NCBI RefSeq assembly: GCF_013266755.1
Contig: NZ_JABRWJ010000012.1
Span: 1-64,000 of the forward strand
Reading direction: 5' to 3'
Source of the DNA: Pseudaquabacterium terrae
Lineage (GTDB): Bacteria > Pseudomonadota > Gammaproteobacteria > Burkholderiales > Burkholderiaceae_C
Length of the DNA stretch: 64,000 bases
Positions 44,776 through 53,424 of this stretch are shown here, piece after piece. Position 1 is the first letter of the stretch, and the number at the start of each line of letters is the position of its first letter. The translations under genes and the position numbers were made by a program. The notes under the pieces were generated by a model. That model saw only the letters and a list, made by a program, of their open reading frames with translations, did not search any database and was not told the DNA's origin.

Positions 44776-46353
44776 ATGACCACCGCCCTGCTCTCGGTTT
44801 CCGACAAGACCGGCATCGTCGACTTCGCCCGCGCGCTGCACCAGCGCGGCATCAAGCTGCTGTCGACCGGCGGCACCGCGCGGCTGCTGGCCGACAACGG
44901 CCTGCCCGTCACCGAGGTGGCCGAAGTCACCGGCTTCCCGGAGATGCTCGACGGCCGCGTCAAGACGCTGCATCCGCGCATCCACGGCGGGTTGCTGGCG
45001 CGGCGCGACATGCCCGAGCACATGGCCGCGCTGAAGGCCCACGGCATCGCGACGATCGACCTGCTGGTGATCAACCTCTACCCGTTCGCGCAGGCCACCG
45101 CGCGCCCCGACTGCACGCTGGAAGACGCGATCGAGAACATCGACATCGGCGGCCCGGCGATGCTGCGCGCGGCAGCGAAGAACTGGCCCGACGTCGGCGT
45201 GGTGATCGACCCGACGGACTATGCGCAGGTGCTCGGCGAGCTCGATGCCGGTGGCCTGACGCGCAAGACCAAGTTCGGCCTGGCCCGCAAGGTCTACGCC
45301 CACACTGCCGCCTACGACGGCATGATCACCAACTACCTCAGCGCGCTCGACGCCGGCGCCGAGGACAAGCCCTCGGCCGTGCCGGCGCGCGCCGAGTACC
45401 CCGGCATCTACACGCTGCAGCTCGAGAAGACGCAGGACCTGCGCTACGGCGAGAACCCGCACCAGAGTGCTGCCTTCTATCGTGAGCGGCAGCCGGCGCC
45501 CGGCACGCTGGCGGGCTGGACGCAGCTGCAGGGCAAGGAGCTGTCGTTCAACAACATCGCCGATGCCGATGCGGCCTGGGAATGCGTCAAGACCTTCGAC
45601 GCGCCGGCCTGCGTGATCGTCAAGCATGCGAACCCCTGCGGCGTGGCCGTCGGCGGCACCGCGACCGAGGCCTACACCAAGGCGCTGAAGACCGATACCA
45701 CCTCGGCCTTCGGCGGCATCGTCGCCTTCAACCAGCCGCTGGACGTGGCGACCGTCGAAGCGATGGTCGCCGCCAAGCAGTTCGTCGAGGTGCTGATCGC
45801 GCCATCGGTCACGCCGGATGCGCGTGAGCTGCTGGCGAAGAAGCAGAACCTGCGCCTGCTCGAGGTGCCGCTGTCGCGCCAGGGCAATGCGCTGGAGTTC
45901 AAGCGGATCGGCGGCGGTATGCTGCTGCAATCGGCCGATGCGAAGAACGTCGCGGCCAGCGAGCTGCGCATCGTCACCACGCTGCAGCCGACGCACGAGC
46001 AGATGCAGGACCTGCTGTTCGCCTGGAAGGTGGCCAAGTTCGTCAAGAGCAACGCGATCGTCTACTGCGCCGGCGGCATGACGCTGGGTGTCGGCGCCGG
46101 CCAGATGAGCCGCGTCGATTCGTCGCGCATCGCCAGCATCAAGGCCGAGAACGCCGGGCTGTCGCTGCAGCGCAGCGCGGTGGCCAGCGACGCCTTCTTC
46201 CCGTTCCGCGACGGCCTCGATGTCGTGATCGACGCCGGCGCCAGCTGCGTGATCCAGCCCGGCGGCTCGATGCGCGACCAGGAAGTGATCGACGCGGCGA
46301 ACGAGCGCGGCATCGCGATGGTGTTCACCGGGACGCGGCATTTCCGGCACTGA
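44776..46353 (+). CDS. purH: Bifunctional AICAR transformylase/IMP cyclohydrolase
   Basis: A 525-residue enzyme for the last two steps of IMP synthesis. The N-terminal cyclohydrolase domain starts [18 protein letters not shown] and contains [14 protein letters not shown]. The C-terminal transformylase domain has [15 protein letters not shown], the catalytic Lys-His in [11 protein letters not shown] and [20 protein letters not shown]. The length is standard. It follows fis with a 40-base gap and may share its transcript. Confidence 0.97.
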   Translation: MTTALLSVSDKTGIVDFARALHQRGIKLLSTGGTARLLADNGLPVTEVAEVTGFPEMLDGRVKTLHPRIHGGLLARRDMPEHMAALKAHGIATIDLLVINLYPFAQATARPDCTLEDAIENIDIGGPAMLRAAAKNWPDVGVVIDPTDYAQVLGELDAGGLTRKTKFGLARKVYAHTAAYDGMITNYLSALDAGAEDKPSAVPARAEYPGIYTLQLEKTQDLRYGENPHQSAAFYRERQPAPGTLAGWTQLQGKELSFNNIADADAAWECVKTFDAPACVIVKHANPCGVAVGGTATEAYTKALKTDTTSAFGGIVAFNQPLDVATVEAMVAAKQFVEVLIAPSVTPDARELLAKKQNLRLLEVPLSRQGNALEFKRIGGGMLLQSADAKNVAASELRIVTTLQPTHEQMQDLLFAWKVAKFVKSNAIVYCAGGMTLGVGAGQMSRVDSSRIASIKAENAGLSLQRSAVASDAFFPFRDGLDVVIDAGASCVIQPGGSMRDQEVIDAANERGIAMVFTGTRHFRH

Positions 46354-46360
46354 GGCCGCC

Positions 46361-46924
46361 TTGCGCGACAGGCTGGTCGCGCTCGTGCGCGCGACGCCGT
46401 GGTTGGTGACGGCGCTGCAGGCGGTGCGTGATGAAGGCCTGGCGTCGTGGTGCATCGGCGCCGGTGCGGTGCGCAATGTGGTCTGGGACCACCTGCACGG
46501 GCACACGGTGCCCTCGGCGCTCGCCGACGTCGACGTCGCCTACTTCGATGGCGACGACCTGTGCCCGAAGAGCGAACGCGCGATCGAAGCCCGGCTGCGC
46601 GCCGCCCATCCGTCGCTGCCGTGGGAAGTGACCAACCAGGCCGCTGTGCACCGCGGGTTCGAAGCCCACTTCGGCCACGCCGTCGCGCCGCTGCGCTCGC
46701 TCGACGAAGCCGTCGGCTCCTGGCCGGAGTACGCGACATCGGTCGGCCTGTGGCTCGACGCCCACGACGCGCTGCACGTCATCGCACCGCACGGCCTCGA
46801 CGACCTGTTCGCGATGACGGTGCGGCGCAACCCGATCCGCGTCAGCGTCGACACCTATCGCCAACGTTGCGCGGCCAAGCGCTATGCCGAGCGCTGGCCG
46901 CGCGTGCGGGTGCTCGCGTGCTGA
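46361..46924 (+). CDS. Nucleotidyltransferase-family protein (DUF925-like)
   Basis: A 187-residue protein with the typical opening [18 protein letters not shown] and the metal-site DVDVAYFD of the nucleotidyltransferase fold. [27 protein letters not shown] is diagnostic of this conserved unknown family. I use the TTG at 46361 since no ATG or GTG begins the domain. It lies seven bases after purH and overlaps the dioxygenase gene by seven bases. Its last 71 bases recur, decayed, at 47768-47838. Confidence 0.75.
   Translation: MRDRLVALVRATPWLVTALQAVRDEGLASWCIGAGAVRNVVWDHLHGHTVPSALADVDVAYFDGDDLCPKSERAIEARLRAAHPSLPWEVTNQAAVHRGFEAHFGHAVAPLRSLDEAVGSWPEYATSVGLWLDAHDALHVIAPHGLDDLFAMTVRRNPIRVSVDTYRQRCAAKRYAERWPRVRVLAC
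46854..46924 (+). repeat. Original copy of a 71-bp duplicated gene tail
   Basis: The 3' end of the nucleotidyltransferase gene. It matches 47768-47838 with 10 mismatches and no indel (about 86% identical). Similarity appears to continue a little into the start of the next gene. Confidence 0.85.
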
Positions 46925-47586
46925 GCCCAGGCTTCGAGCGCGACGGCTTCGTGATCGTGCCGCGCGTGCTCGATGGCTCGGCCTGCGCCGAGCTGGCGTC
47001 GCACATCGAGTCCGCCAACTCGCGCTCGGGCGGCACGCGGCAGCTGCTGCGCGAAGCCTGGTGCGCCACGCTCGCGGCGGCGCTGCCCGGGCAGGCGCCG
47101 CTGTCGGCGCTGATCCCCAGCGGTCACGTCGCCGTGCAGTGCACCTACTTCGAGAAACACGCGGCGCGCAACTGGCTGGTGCCGCTGCACCAGGACCTGG
47201 CGATTCCCGTGGCCGAGCGTGTCGACGGTCCTGCGCTGCGCGGCTGGTCGACCAAGGAGGGGCAGCTGTTCGTGCTACCGCCCGCCGAGGTGCTGGCGCA
47301 GCTGGTCGCGCTGCGCCTGCATGTGGACGGCTGCGGCGTCGAGGACGGCCCGCTGCGCGTGGTGCCGGGTTCGCACCGGCACGGCATCGCCTCGGATGAG
47401 CAGGCCGCCGCAGCCCGCGGCCGCGATGTCGCGTGCACGCTCGACGCCGGCGATGCGCTCGTCATGCGTCCGCTGCTGCTGCACGCGTCGTCGAAGTCCA
47501 CCGGCCACCATCGCCGCCGCGTGCTGCACTTCCTGTTCGGACCGCGCGCGCTGCCGCACGGGCTGCGCTGGGCCCATGCGGCTTGA
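46918..47586 (+). CDS. Phytanoyl-CoA dioxygenase-like Fe(II)/2-oxoglutarate enzyme
   Basis: A 222-residue protein of the PhyH family. It opens FERDGFVIVPRVLDGSACAEL and has the iron-binding HxD in VPLHQDLAIP. The distal His is in RPLLLHASS, and GPLRVVPGSHRHG is characteristic. The likely start is GTG at 46918, overlapping the nucleotidyltransferase gene by seven bases. It presumably hydroxylates a small molecule; the substrate is unknown. A vestige of the junction with the upstream gene is found after it. Confidence 0.8.
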   Translation: MLSPGFERDGFVIVPRVLDGSACAELASHIESANSRSGGTRQLLREAWCATLAAALPGQAPLSALIPSGHVAVQCTYFEKHAARNWLVPLHQDLAIPVAERVDGPALRGWSTKEGQLFVLPPAEVLAQLVALRLHVDGCGVEDGPLRVVPGSHRHGIASDEQAAAARGRDVACTLDAGDALVMRPLLLHASSKSTGHHRRRVLHFLFGPRALPHGLRWAHAA

Positions 47587-48010
47587 ACGCCCGAGCTCGG
47601 GCCAGTTCGCCATCGACGGCGCGTGGGAACGCGCATGGGCGTTCCCGCGGCTGCGCACGGCGCTCGATGCCCTGAAGCACGGCAACGGATGGCGCCGTCG
47701 GCCGCGGGAGGTGAGCGTGAGACCACGCACCGTGGTCATGTGCGCCCTGGCGGGTCTGTGGCTGGAGCCTATCGCCAACGTTGCGCGGCCAAGCACCTTG
47801 CCGAGCGCTGGCCGCAGGTGCGGGTGGCGCCGTGTTGATCGACGCTCGCCAGCGTGACGGGGTCGGGTGCCGCACGCGGCCGCGGCCTGCGCGTCGAACA
47901 CGACCGGCGCGTCGGCGGACGCGCGCTCGGGCGTCATTCGTTCGGCCCTGTCGGGGCAGACCCTAGAACTCCCCTGGTCGCCGCTGCGATCCGTTGCTAC
48001 GCTCTCCGCA
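47587..48010. other. Gap with decayed duplicate, before the sigma factor
   Basis: No gene is credible in these 424 bases. It contains an 8-bp stem-loop (47625-47646, GGGAACGC...GCGTTCCC) just past the dioxygenase stop, plausibly a terminator. It also holds the decayed nucleotidyltransferase/dioxygenase junction (from 47768) and the presumed promoter region of the sigma factor gene near 47960-48000. Confidence 0.5.
47768..47838 (+). pseudogene. Vestige of nucleotidyltransferase 3' end
   Basis: The reading frame still gives [19 protein letters not shown] before a stop, against [19 protein letters not shown] in the intact gene. After the stop, weaker matches to the dioxygenase start persist (RDG and GTGCCGC blocks) to about 47890. 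This looks like the remains of a tandem copy of the two-gene junction, with a sharp left edge at 47768. Confidence 0.8.
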
Positions 48011-48568
48011 ATGGCCGACGTCACCGAATGGCTGCACGCCGCGCAGCGTGGCGACGAGGTCGCGCTGGGCCGGCTGTTCGAGCTGCTGTACCCCGACCTG
48101 CGCCGCATCGCGCATGCGCGGCTGCGCGGGTCTGCGCAGGAACTGCTGAACACGACCGCGCTGGTGCATGAGTCCTTCCTTCGGCTGGTCCGGCTCGAGC
48201 GGCTGGAGGTGGCCGACCGGCCGCGTTTCCTCGCCTACGTCGCGCGGGTGATGCGCTCGATCGTCGTCGACCTCGTCCGCGCGACGCGCGCCGCTCGTCG
48301 CGGCGGCGGCGCGGCGGCGCTGCCGCTGGACACCGGCTTCGACGCCGAGCCCGCCGGCGCTGCCGACGCCGGCGAGGTGCTGCGCGTGCACGAGGCGCTC
48401 GCCGAGCTCGGCGCGCACGACGAACGCCTGGTGCGGGTGGTCGAGCTGCGCTACTTCGCCGGCCTCGAGATGGAGGAAGTGGCACTTGCGCTGGGCGTGG
48501 GCAAGCGCACCGCCGAGCGCGACTGGGAGCGGGCACGACTGTTCCTCTACCAGAGCCTGCGGAACTGA
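48011..48568 (+). CDS. ECF-type sigma factor (TIGR02999-like)
   Basis: A 185-residue alternative sigma factor. Region 2 includes GRLFELLYPDLRRIAHARLRG, NTTALVHESFLRL and RFLAYVARVMRSIVVD. Region 4 is ERLVRVVELRYFAGLEMEEVALALGVGKRTAERDW. The N-terminal ALVHE and the pairing with a kinase are features of the ECF class that needs a Ser/Thr kinase rather than an anti-sigma factor. The start at 48011 gives MADVTEWL. The kinase gene begins one base after its stop. Confidence 0.9.
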   Translation: MADVTEWLHAAQRGDEVALGRLFELLYPDLRRIAHARLRGSAQELLNTTALVHESFLRLVRLERLEVADRPRFLAYVARVMRSIVVDLVRATRAARRGGGAAALPLDTGFDAEPAGAADAGEVLRVHEALAELGAHDERLVRVVELRYFAGLEMEEVALALGVGKRTAERDWERARLFLYQSLRN

Positions 48569-48569
48569 C

Positions 48570-51392
48570 GTGGAGATCGCGCGCGGCGACTGGCCTCGCC
48601 TGCTCGAGCTGCTGGACGGGCTGCTCGACCAGGCGCCGGCCGGGCAGGCCGCCGCGCTCGCCGCGCTGCAGGGCGACGATGCCCGGCTGCGCGCATCGCT
48701 CGGCGAGCTGCTCGCGCAGCGCGCGACGCTGGAGCGCGAGGGGTTCCTGTCGTCGCTGCCGCGGCTGGTGCGCGACGAGCCCGCTGCCTGCAACGTGGGC
48801 ACCATCGGCCCGTGGCAGCTCGTGCGCGAGCTCGGGCGCGGCGGCATGGGCGTCGTGCACCTGGCCACGCGCGCCGACACGCCCGCCGCGCCACCGGTGG
48901 CACTGAAGCTGCCGTTCGCCGACCCGCTGCGCGCCGCGATGCTCGCCGAGCGTTTCGCGCGCGAGCGCGACATCCTGCGCAGCCTCGATCATCCGGGCAT
49001 CGCCGCGGTGCGCGACGCCGGCGTGTCGCAGGGCCAGCCCTGGCTCGCGCTCGAATACGTCGACGGCCGGCCGATCACCGACGAGGCGGCCGCGCGCGAC
49101 CTGCCGGTGGCCGACCGGCTGCGGCTGTTCCTGCAGGTGCTCGAAGCGGTGGGCCATGCGCACCGGCAGCTCGTGATCCACCGCGACATCAAGCCGGCCA
49201 ACGTGCTCGTCGATCGCAGCGGCCGCGTGAAGCTGCTGGACTTCGGCGTCGCCAAGCTGCTCGGCGGCGACGGCGCCGACGCCCCGCCGACGGCGCTGAC
49301 GCAATTCGGCGGCCGCGCGATGACGCCGCAGTACGCGTCGCCGGAGCAGATCGCAGGCGGCGCTCTAAGCACGGCCACCGACGTCTATTCGCTCGGCGTG
49401 CTGCTGTACGAGCTGCTCGCTCACCGCCTGCCGTACCGGCTCGCCCGCGCGACGCCGGGGGCGATCGAGGAGGCGATCCTCGACGGCGGCATCACGCTGC
49501 CCAGCGTCGGCGCGCCGCCGGCGCACCGGCGCGCGCTGCGCGGCGACGTCGACGCGATCGTGATCAAGGCGCTGGCCTTGCGGCCCGCCGATCGCTACCG
49601 CTCGGCCGAAGCCTTCGCCGAGGACATCCGCCGCCACCTCGATTCGCGCCCGGTCGCGGCGCGTCCGGCGGGGCTGGGATACCGCATCGGCAAGCAGTTG
49701 CGCCGGCACGCCTGGCGCTACGCGGCGGCGTCCGTGCTGCTGGGGGCGATCTGCGCCGGCATGGTCGCCACCCTCTGGCAGATGCAGCGGGCCGAGCGCG
49801 AGGCCGCGCGTGCCGGCGCGATCAAGGACTTCCTCGTCAGCGTCTTCCGCGCCGACGATCCGCGCCTGCTGCGCGAGCGGCCGCCGGGCGAGGTCACCGC
49901 GCGCGAGCTGCTCGATCTCAACGCCGGGCGCATCGAGACCGAGTTCGCGCACGATCCCGCCACCGCGATCGAGCTGCTCGGCATCACGAGCGAAATCTAC
50001 GGCTGGCTGCTCGAGCAGCAGCGCTACGACGCGCTGTCGGCGCGACGCCTGGCGCTGGCGCGGGCCCACCACGGCGAGCGGCATCCGCTGGTCATCGATG
50101 CGCTGCTGACCGAGGTCTGGTCGGACATCTTCTCGCAGCAGCGCGACGAGGCGCGGCGCCGGCTCGATGCGATCGACGCGCTGATCGGCGTGCGCGCCGG
50201 CGCCCGGTCGCTGCAGGCGGCCGAGTGGTGGCTCGCGATGGCCCAGGCGCTGCAGGCCGTTCCCGGCGCCGGCGAAGAGCGCATGCGCGCGCTGCTGCGC
50301 GCGATCGAGCTCTTCGGCCGCATCGACGCGGACCATCCGAGCTACCTGGCCGCGCTGGCCAACGCCGGCAACGAGCACCTCAAGCGCGGCGAGCCGGCGG
50401 CCGCGCGCGATCGCTACCTGCAGGCCCTGGCCGCCGGCCGGCGCCAGCGCCAGCCCGAGGCCGGGGACCTCGCGATGACGCAGCGCAACTTGGGGCAAGC
50501 GCTGCACCAGCTCGACGACCATGCCGGCGCGGCGGCCGCCTTCCGCGACGCCGAGCGCCTGTCGCGCAGCGCCGGCGTGCGCCTGCCGACGCACTGGATG
50601 GTCATCGACGAGTACGCGCGCTTCCTGCACCGGCGCGGCGAGCGCGCGGCCGCGCATCGCCTGTACGACGAGACGCTGCCGCTGCTGCCGACGCCGCCCG
50701 GCAGCGGTGCCACCGGCCACGACGCGATGCTGCTGCGATCGTGGGGCGAGGCGCTGCTCGCCGAAGGCCGCGCGGCGCAGGCGCTGCCGCCGCTGGAGGC
50801 GGCCTACCGCGTGATCGTCGCCCGCCCCGACCGCGAGGCCGACCGCCGCCATGCGGCCGTGCTGCTCGCGCGCGCCCGGGCCGCGCTCGGCCGCGGCGAG
50901 GAGGCGCAGCGCCTGTTCCGGGAAGCGCTCGACGACTACGCACGCCATGAGCCGGCAGGCGCCGTGGCCGCCTGCGACGCGCGCGTGCGCTACGCGCAAT
51001 GGCTCGCCGACACCGGCCAGCTGCCCGCCGCGGCGACCGAGTTCGAGGCGGTGCTGCGGGCCGCCGCCGAGCGCCCGATCGCCGCCGTGCCCCTCGCGCA
51101 GATGGGCCTGGCGAAGATCGCGCTGGCGCGCGGCGACCCCTTGGCTGCGCGGCGCCACGGCGACCAGGCGCTGCAGGCCGCGCAGCACCTGCAAGGCGCA
51201 TTCGACCTGCGCGTGCAACCGGAGGTGTGGCGGGCCCGTGCGGCGCTGGCGCTCGCGCTCGGCGATCGGGTGCAGGCGCAGGCGCTCGCGGCGCAAGCGC
51301 TGCAGGCCAGCCAGCGCCTGGACGGCGAAGCGGCAGCGGCCAGCCGCGCGGCGCGTGAATTGATGCACGCGGCGTCGAGCGCGACCCGCTGA
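48570..51392 (+). CDS. Transmembrane Ser/Thr protein kinase with TPR-like C-terminus
   Basis: A 940-residue PknB-type kinase. It has glycine loop GRGGMG (89-94), K113, HRDIKPAN with D206, DFG (224-226) and SPEQ in the activation segment. A membrane helix (about 395-420, AAASVLLGAICAGMVATLW) separates it from a long helical TPR-like extracytoplasmic part. The start is GTG at 48570, one base beyond the sigma factor stop. It probably phosphorylates the sigma factor to switch on its regulon; the nearby PEP-CTERM genes may belong to it, which is inference. Confidence 0.9.
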   Translation: MEIARGDWPRLLELLDGLLDQAPAGQAAALAALQGDDARLRASLGELLAQRATLEREGFLSSLPRLVRDEPAACNVGTIGPWQLVRELGRGGMGVVHLATRADTPAAPPVALKLPFADPLRAAMLAERFARERDILRSLDHPGIAAVRDAGVSQGQPWLALEYVDGRPITDEAAARDLPVADRLRLFLQVLEAVGHAHRQLVIHRDIKPANVLVDRSGRVKLLDFGVAKLLGGDGADAPPTALTQFGGRAMTPQYASPEQIAGGALSTATDVYSLGVLLYELLAHRLPYRLARATPGAIEEAILDGGITLPSVGAPPAHRRALRGDVDAIVIKALALRPADRYRSAEAFAEDIRRHLDSRPVAARPAGLGYRIGKQLRRHAWRYAAASVLLGAICAGMVATLWQMQRAEREAARAGAIKDFLVSVFRADDPRLLRERPPGEVTARELLDLNAGRIETEFAHDPATAIELLGITSEIYGWLLEQQRYDALSARRLALARAHHGERHPLVIDALLTEVWSDIFSQQRDEARRRLDAIDALIGVRAGARSLQAAEWWLAMAQALQAVPGAGEERMRALLRAIELFGRIDADHPSYLAALANAGNEHLKRGEPAAARDRYLQALAAGRRQRQPEAGDLAMTQRNLGQALHQLDDHAGAAAAFRDAERLSRSAGVRLPTHWMVIDEYARFLHRRGERAAAHRLYDETLPLLPTPPGSGATGHDAMLLRSWGEALLAEGRAAQALPPLEAAYRVIVARPDREADRRHAAVLLARARAALGRGEEAQRLFREALDDYARHEPAGAVAACDARVRYAQWLADTGQLPAAATEFEAVLRAAAERPIAAVPLAQMGLAKIALARGDPLAARRHGDQALQAAQHLQGAFDLRVQPEVWRARAALALALGDRVQAQALAAQALQASQRLDGEAAAASRAARELMHAASSATR

Positions 51393-51479
51393 TCGGGCAC
51401 TCCCCCCTAGGTTGACACGGCGGACTGGCCGGGCGCTGTTGCGTCTTGCTGGGTGGGAAGTCCCCATTCAGGAGCCATC

Positions 51480-52547
51480 ATGACCCGCCGCAAGACCCCC
51501 GAGACCCGCAAGACCCTCCACACGCTCGCCGCCGCGCTGCTGCTGGCCGGCGCCGCATTCACCCTCAGCCCGACGGCCACCGCCGCGCCGGTCTACAAGT
51601 ACACGACGATCGACGTGCCCGGTGCCGTGCAGACCCATGTCCAGGGCGTCGACGACAGCGGCGCCGTGGTCGGCGCCTGGCTCGACGCCGGCGGCGCGTG
51701 GCACGGCTTCCGCGCCCAAAGCGGCGTGGTAGGCGGCGTGGTGTCGACGATCAACTACCCGGGCGCCGCGTACACCGATGCGTTCGGCATCGGCAGCAGC
51801 GGCGCGGTGGCCGGCACCGCGAGCAGCGTGCCGCAGATCGGCAGCGGCGATCCAGCCTGGGGCTACCTGCTGGCCAGCGGTGCGTACACGGCCCTCGTGC
51901 CGCCCGGTGCGGTGCAGACCGGCGCGTTCGGCGTCAACGGCGCGCTGACGGTGGTCGGCTCGTACCGGACCGGTCCGCCCGGTACCGGCTACCACGGCTT
52001 CGTCTGGTCGGGCGGGGCATTCACGACGCTCGACGTGCCCGGTGCCGACAGCACGCTGCCGGTCGGCATCAACGACCTCGGCCAGATCGTCGGTGCGGTC
52101 GAGGCGTCGTGCACGGGCTGCGCGCCGTCGTCAGGCTTCCTGTGGTCCGCCGGGACGTTGACGACGATCACGCCGTTCGGCGCCACCCGCTCGGGCGCGT
52201 TCGGCCTCAACGACCTGGGCGCGATCGTCGGCTGGTACGGCGAGGGCGACGAGCTCAGCGGCTACCTGTGGGCCGACGGCAGCTTCGTGCCGATCGAGCC
52301 GCCCGCCACGCTCTACGCGCAGGCCAGCGACATCAACAACGCCGGCGTCATCGCCGGCACCTATGCCGACGCGGCCGGCGTGATCCACGGCTTCGTCGCG
52401 ACGCCGGTGCCGGAACCGGGCAGCTTCGTGCTGGCCACGCTCGGCCTCGGTGTCGCCGCGGCGCTGCGGCGTCGCCGGACCGGCGCACCGCAGGGCGTGG
52501 GCGTGGCGCTGGGCATGCGCGCGCTGCCGGGAGCCGATCATGCGTGA
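51480..52547 (+). CDS. PEP-CTERM secreted protein with HAF-type repeats
   Basis: A 355-residue exported protein with signal peptide (TLAAALLLAGAAFTLSPTATA). At least five degenerate repeats of about 45 residues follow (FGINxxGxxVGxY: GVDDSGAVVGAWLD, GVNGALTVVGSY, GINDLGQIVGAV, GLNDLGAIVGWY, DINNAGVIAGTY). The C-terminus is a PEP-CTERM sorting signal (VPEPGSFVLATLGLGVAAAL, then four Arg) for exosortase processing and surface or EPS display. The ATG has AGGAG upstream. The exosortase is not in this window. Confidence 0.88.
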   Translation: MTRRKTPETRKTLHTLAAALLLAGAAFTLSPTATAAPVYKYTTIDVPGAVQTHVQGVDDSGAVVGAWLDAGGAWHGFRAQSGVVGGVVSTINYPGAAYTDAFGIGSSGAVAGTASSVPQIGSGDPAWGYLLASGAYTALVPPGAVQTGAFGVNGALTVVGSYRTGPPGTGYHGFVWSGGAFTTLDVPGADSTLPVGINDLGQIVGAVEASCTGCAPSSGFLWSAGTLTTITPFGATRSGAFGLNDLGAIVGWYGEGDELSGYLWADGSFVPIEPPATLYAQASDINNAGVIAGTYADAAGVIHGFVATPVPEPGSFVLATLGLGVAAALRRRRTGAPQGVGVALGMRALPGADHA

Positions 52548-53400
52548 GCACCGTACGCTCTTCATGCTCGCCGTGCTCGCCGCGACGGCCCTGCTGCCCG
52601 CCCGCGCCGCGCCGGTGCTCGACCTCGGCGTCGCCGCGTACCTCGCGCTGGATGCCGGCAACGCGCATTGGTTCGTCAACCTCGCCGACGCGGGGCCGAC
52701 GGCCGGCACCGGCCTCGTGACGCAGGGCATCGCCGACACCAAGGGCGGCGGCGCACAGACCGCGTCGACGAGTGCCTACGCGAGCGTGGGCGCGCTCGGC
52801 GGCCGCGGGCTCACCTACACGAGCGGCGCGTTCCACAGCGCGCAGGCGGCCGACGACCTGAGCTGGTACGCCGACCTGCTGATCACCGGCACGCCGGGCG
52901 AGAAGGTCACGCTGCAGTTCGCGACGACGCTCGACGGCTTCGTGGCCGGCAGCGGCTTCGGACCCGGTTCCGCGTTCGGCGGCGGGGTGACGTCGAGGAC
53001 CTTCGTTGCCGGCAACGTGCTGGCCGACTGGAGCTTCGCCAGCGGCTTCGGCACACCGGCGTTGCTGATCGACGAGCTCGCGCTGGTGGCGTACGAGTTC
53101 GACGTCGGCAGCGTGATCCGCGTCGCGAGCCGCTTGACGGTCCTGTCGCATGCCCACATCGAATCGGCGGTCGAAACGAACGCGCTCGACACGTCGACGT
53201 TCTTCGTCGACGTGCTGACGCCCGGCGGCGGCTACGTCGCGGGCGGCGGCTTCGTCTTCCCGACGCTGCCGCCCGCGACCGTGCCGGAGCCCGCGCCGGT
53301 GCTGCTGCTGGCGCTGGCGGCGATGGCCGCGGCGAGCGCGTCGCGGCGGGCGCGGCAGGGGCAGCGCGCTCGGCTGGAGTGCGCTCGTCGGGCAGCTTGA
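52540..53400 (+). CDS. PEP-CTERM secreted protein
   Basis: A 286-residue exported protein with signal peptide MREHRTLFMLAVLAATALLP. The beta-rich central domain (SWYADLLITGTPGEKVTLQF) is unrecognised. The C-terminal PEP-CTERM signal is VPEPAPVLLLALAAMAAASA followed by basic residues. It overlaps the preceding PEP-CTERM gene by eight bases, so the two are translationally linked. Confidence 0.82.
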   Translation: MREHRTLFMLAVLAATALLPARAAPVLDLGVAAYLALDAGNAHWFVNLADAGPTAGTGLVTQGIADTKGGGAQTASTSAYASVGALGGRGLTYTSGAFHSAQAADDLSWYADLLITGTPGEKVTLQFATTLDGFVAGSGFGPGSAFGGGVTSRTFVAGNVLADWSFASGFGTPALLIDELALVAYEFDVGSVIRVASRLTVLSHAHIESAVETNALDTSTFFVDVLTPGGGYVAGGGFVFPTLPPATVPEPAPVLLLALAAMAAASASRRARQGQRARLECARRAA

Positions 53401-53424
53401 CGCCGGCACCTGAGTGGTCCGACG

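Noticed and set aside
42217-46506. Long minus-strand frames opposite dusB and purH
   Set aside because: Shadows of highly conserved genes; arginine- and alanine-rich with no recognisable fold.
49365-51467. A 700-codon frame opposite the kinase gene
   Set aside because: Antisense artefact of GC-rich TPR coding sequence.
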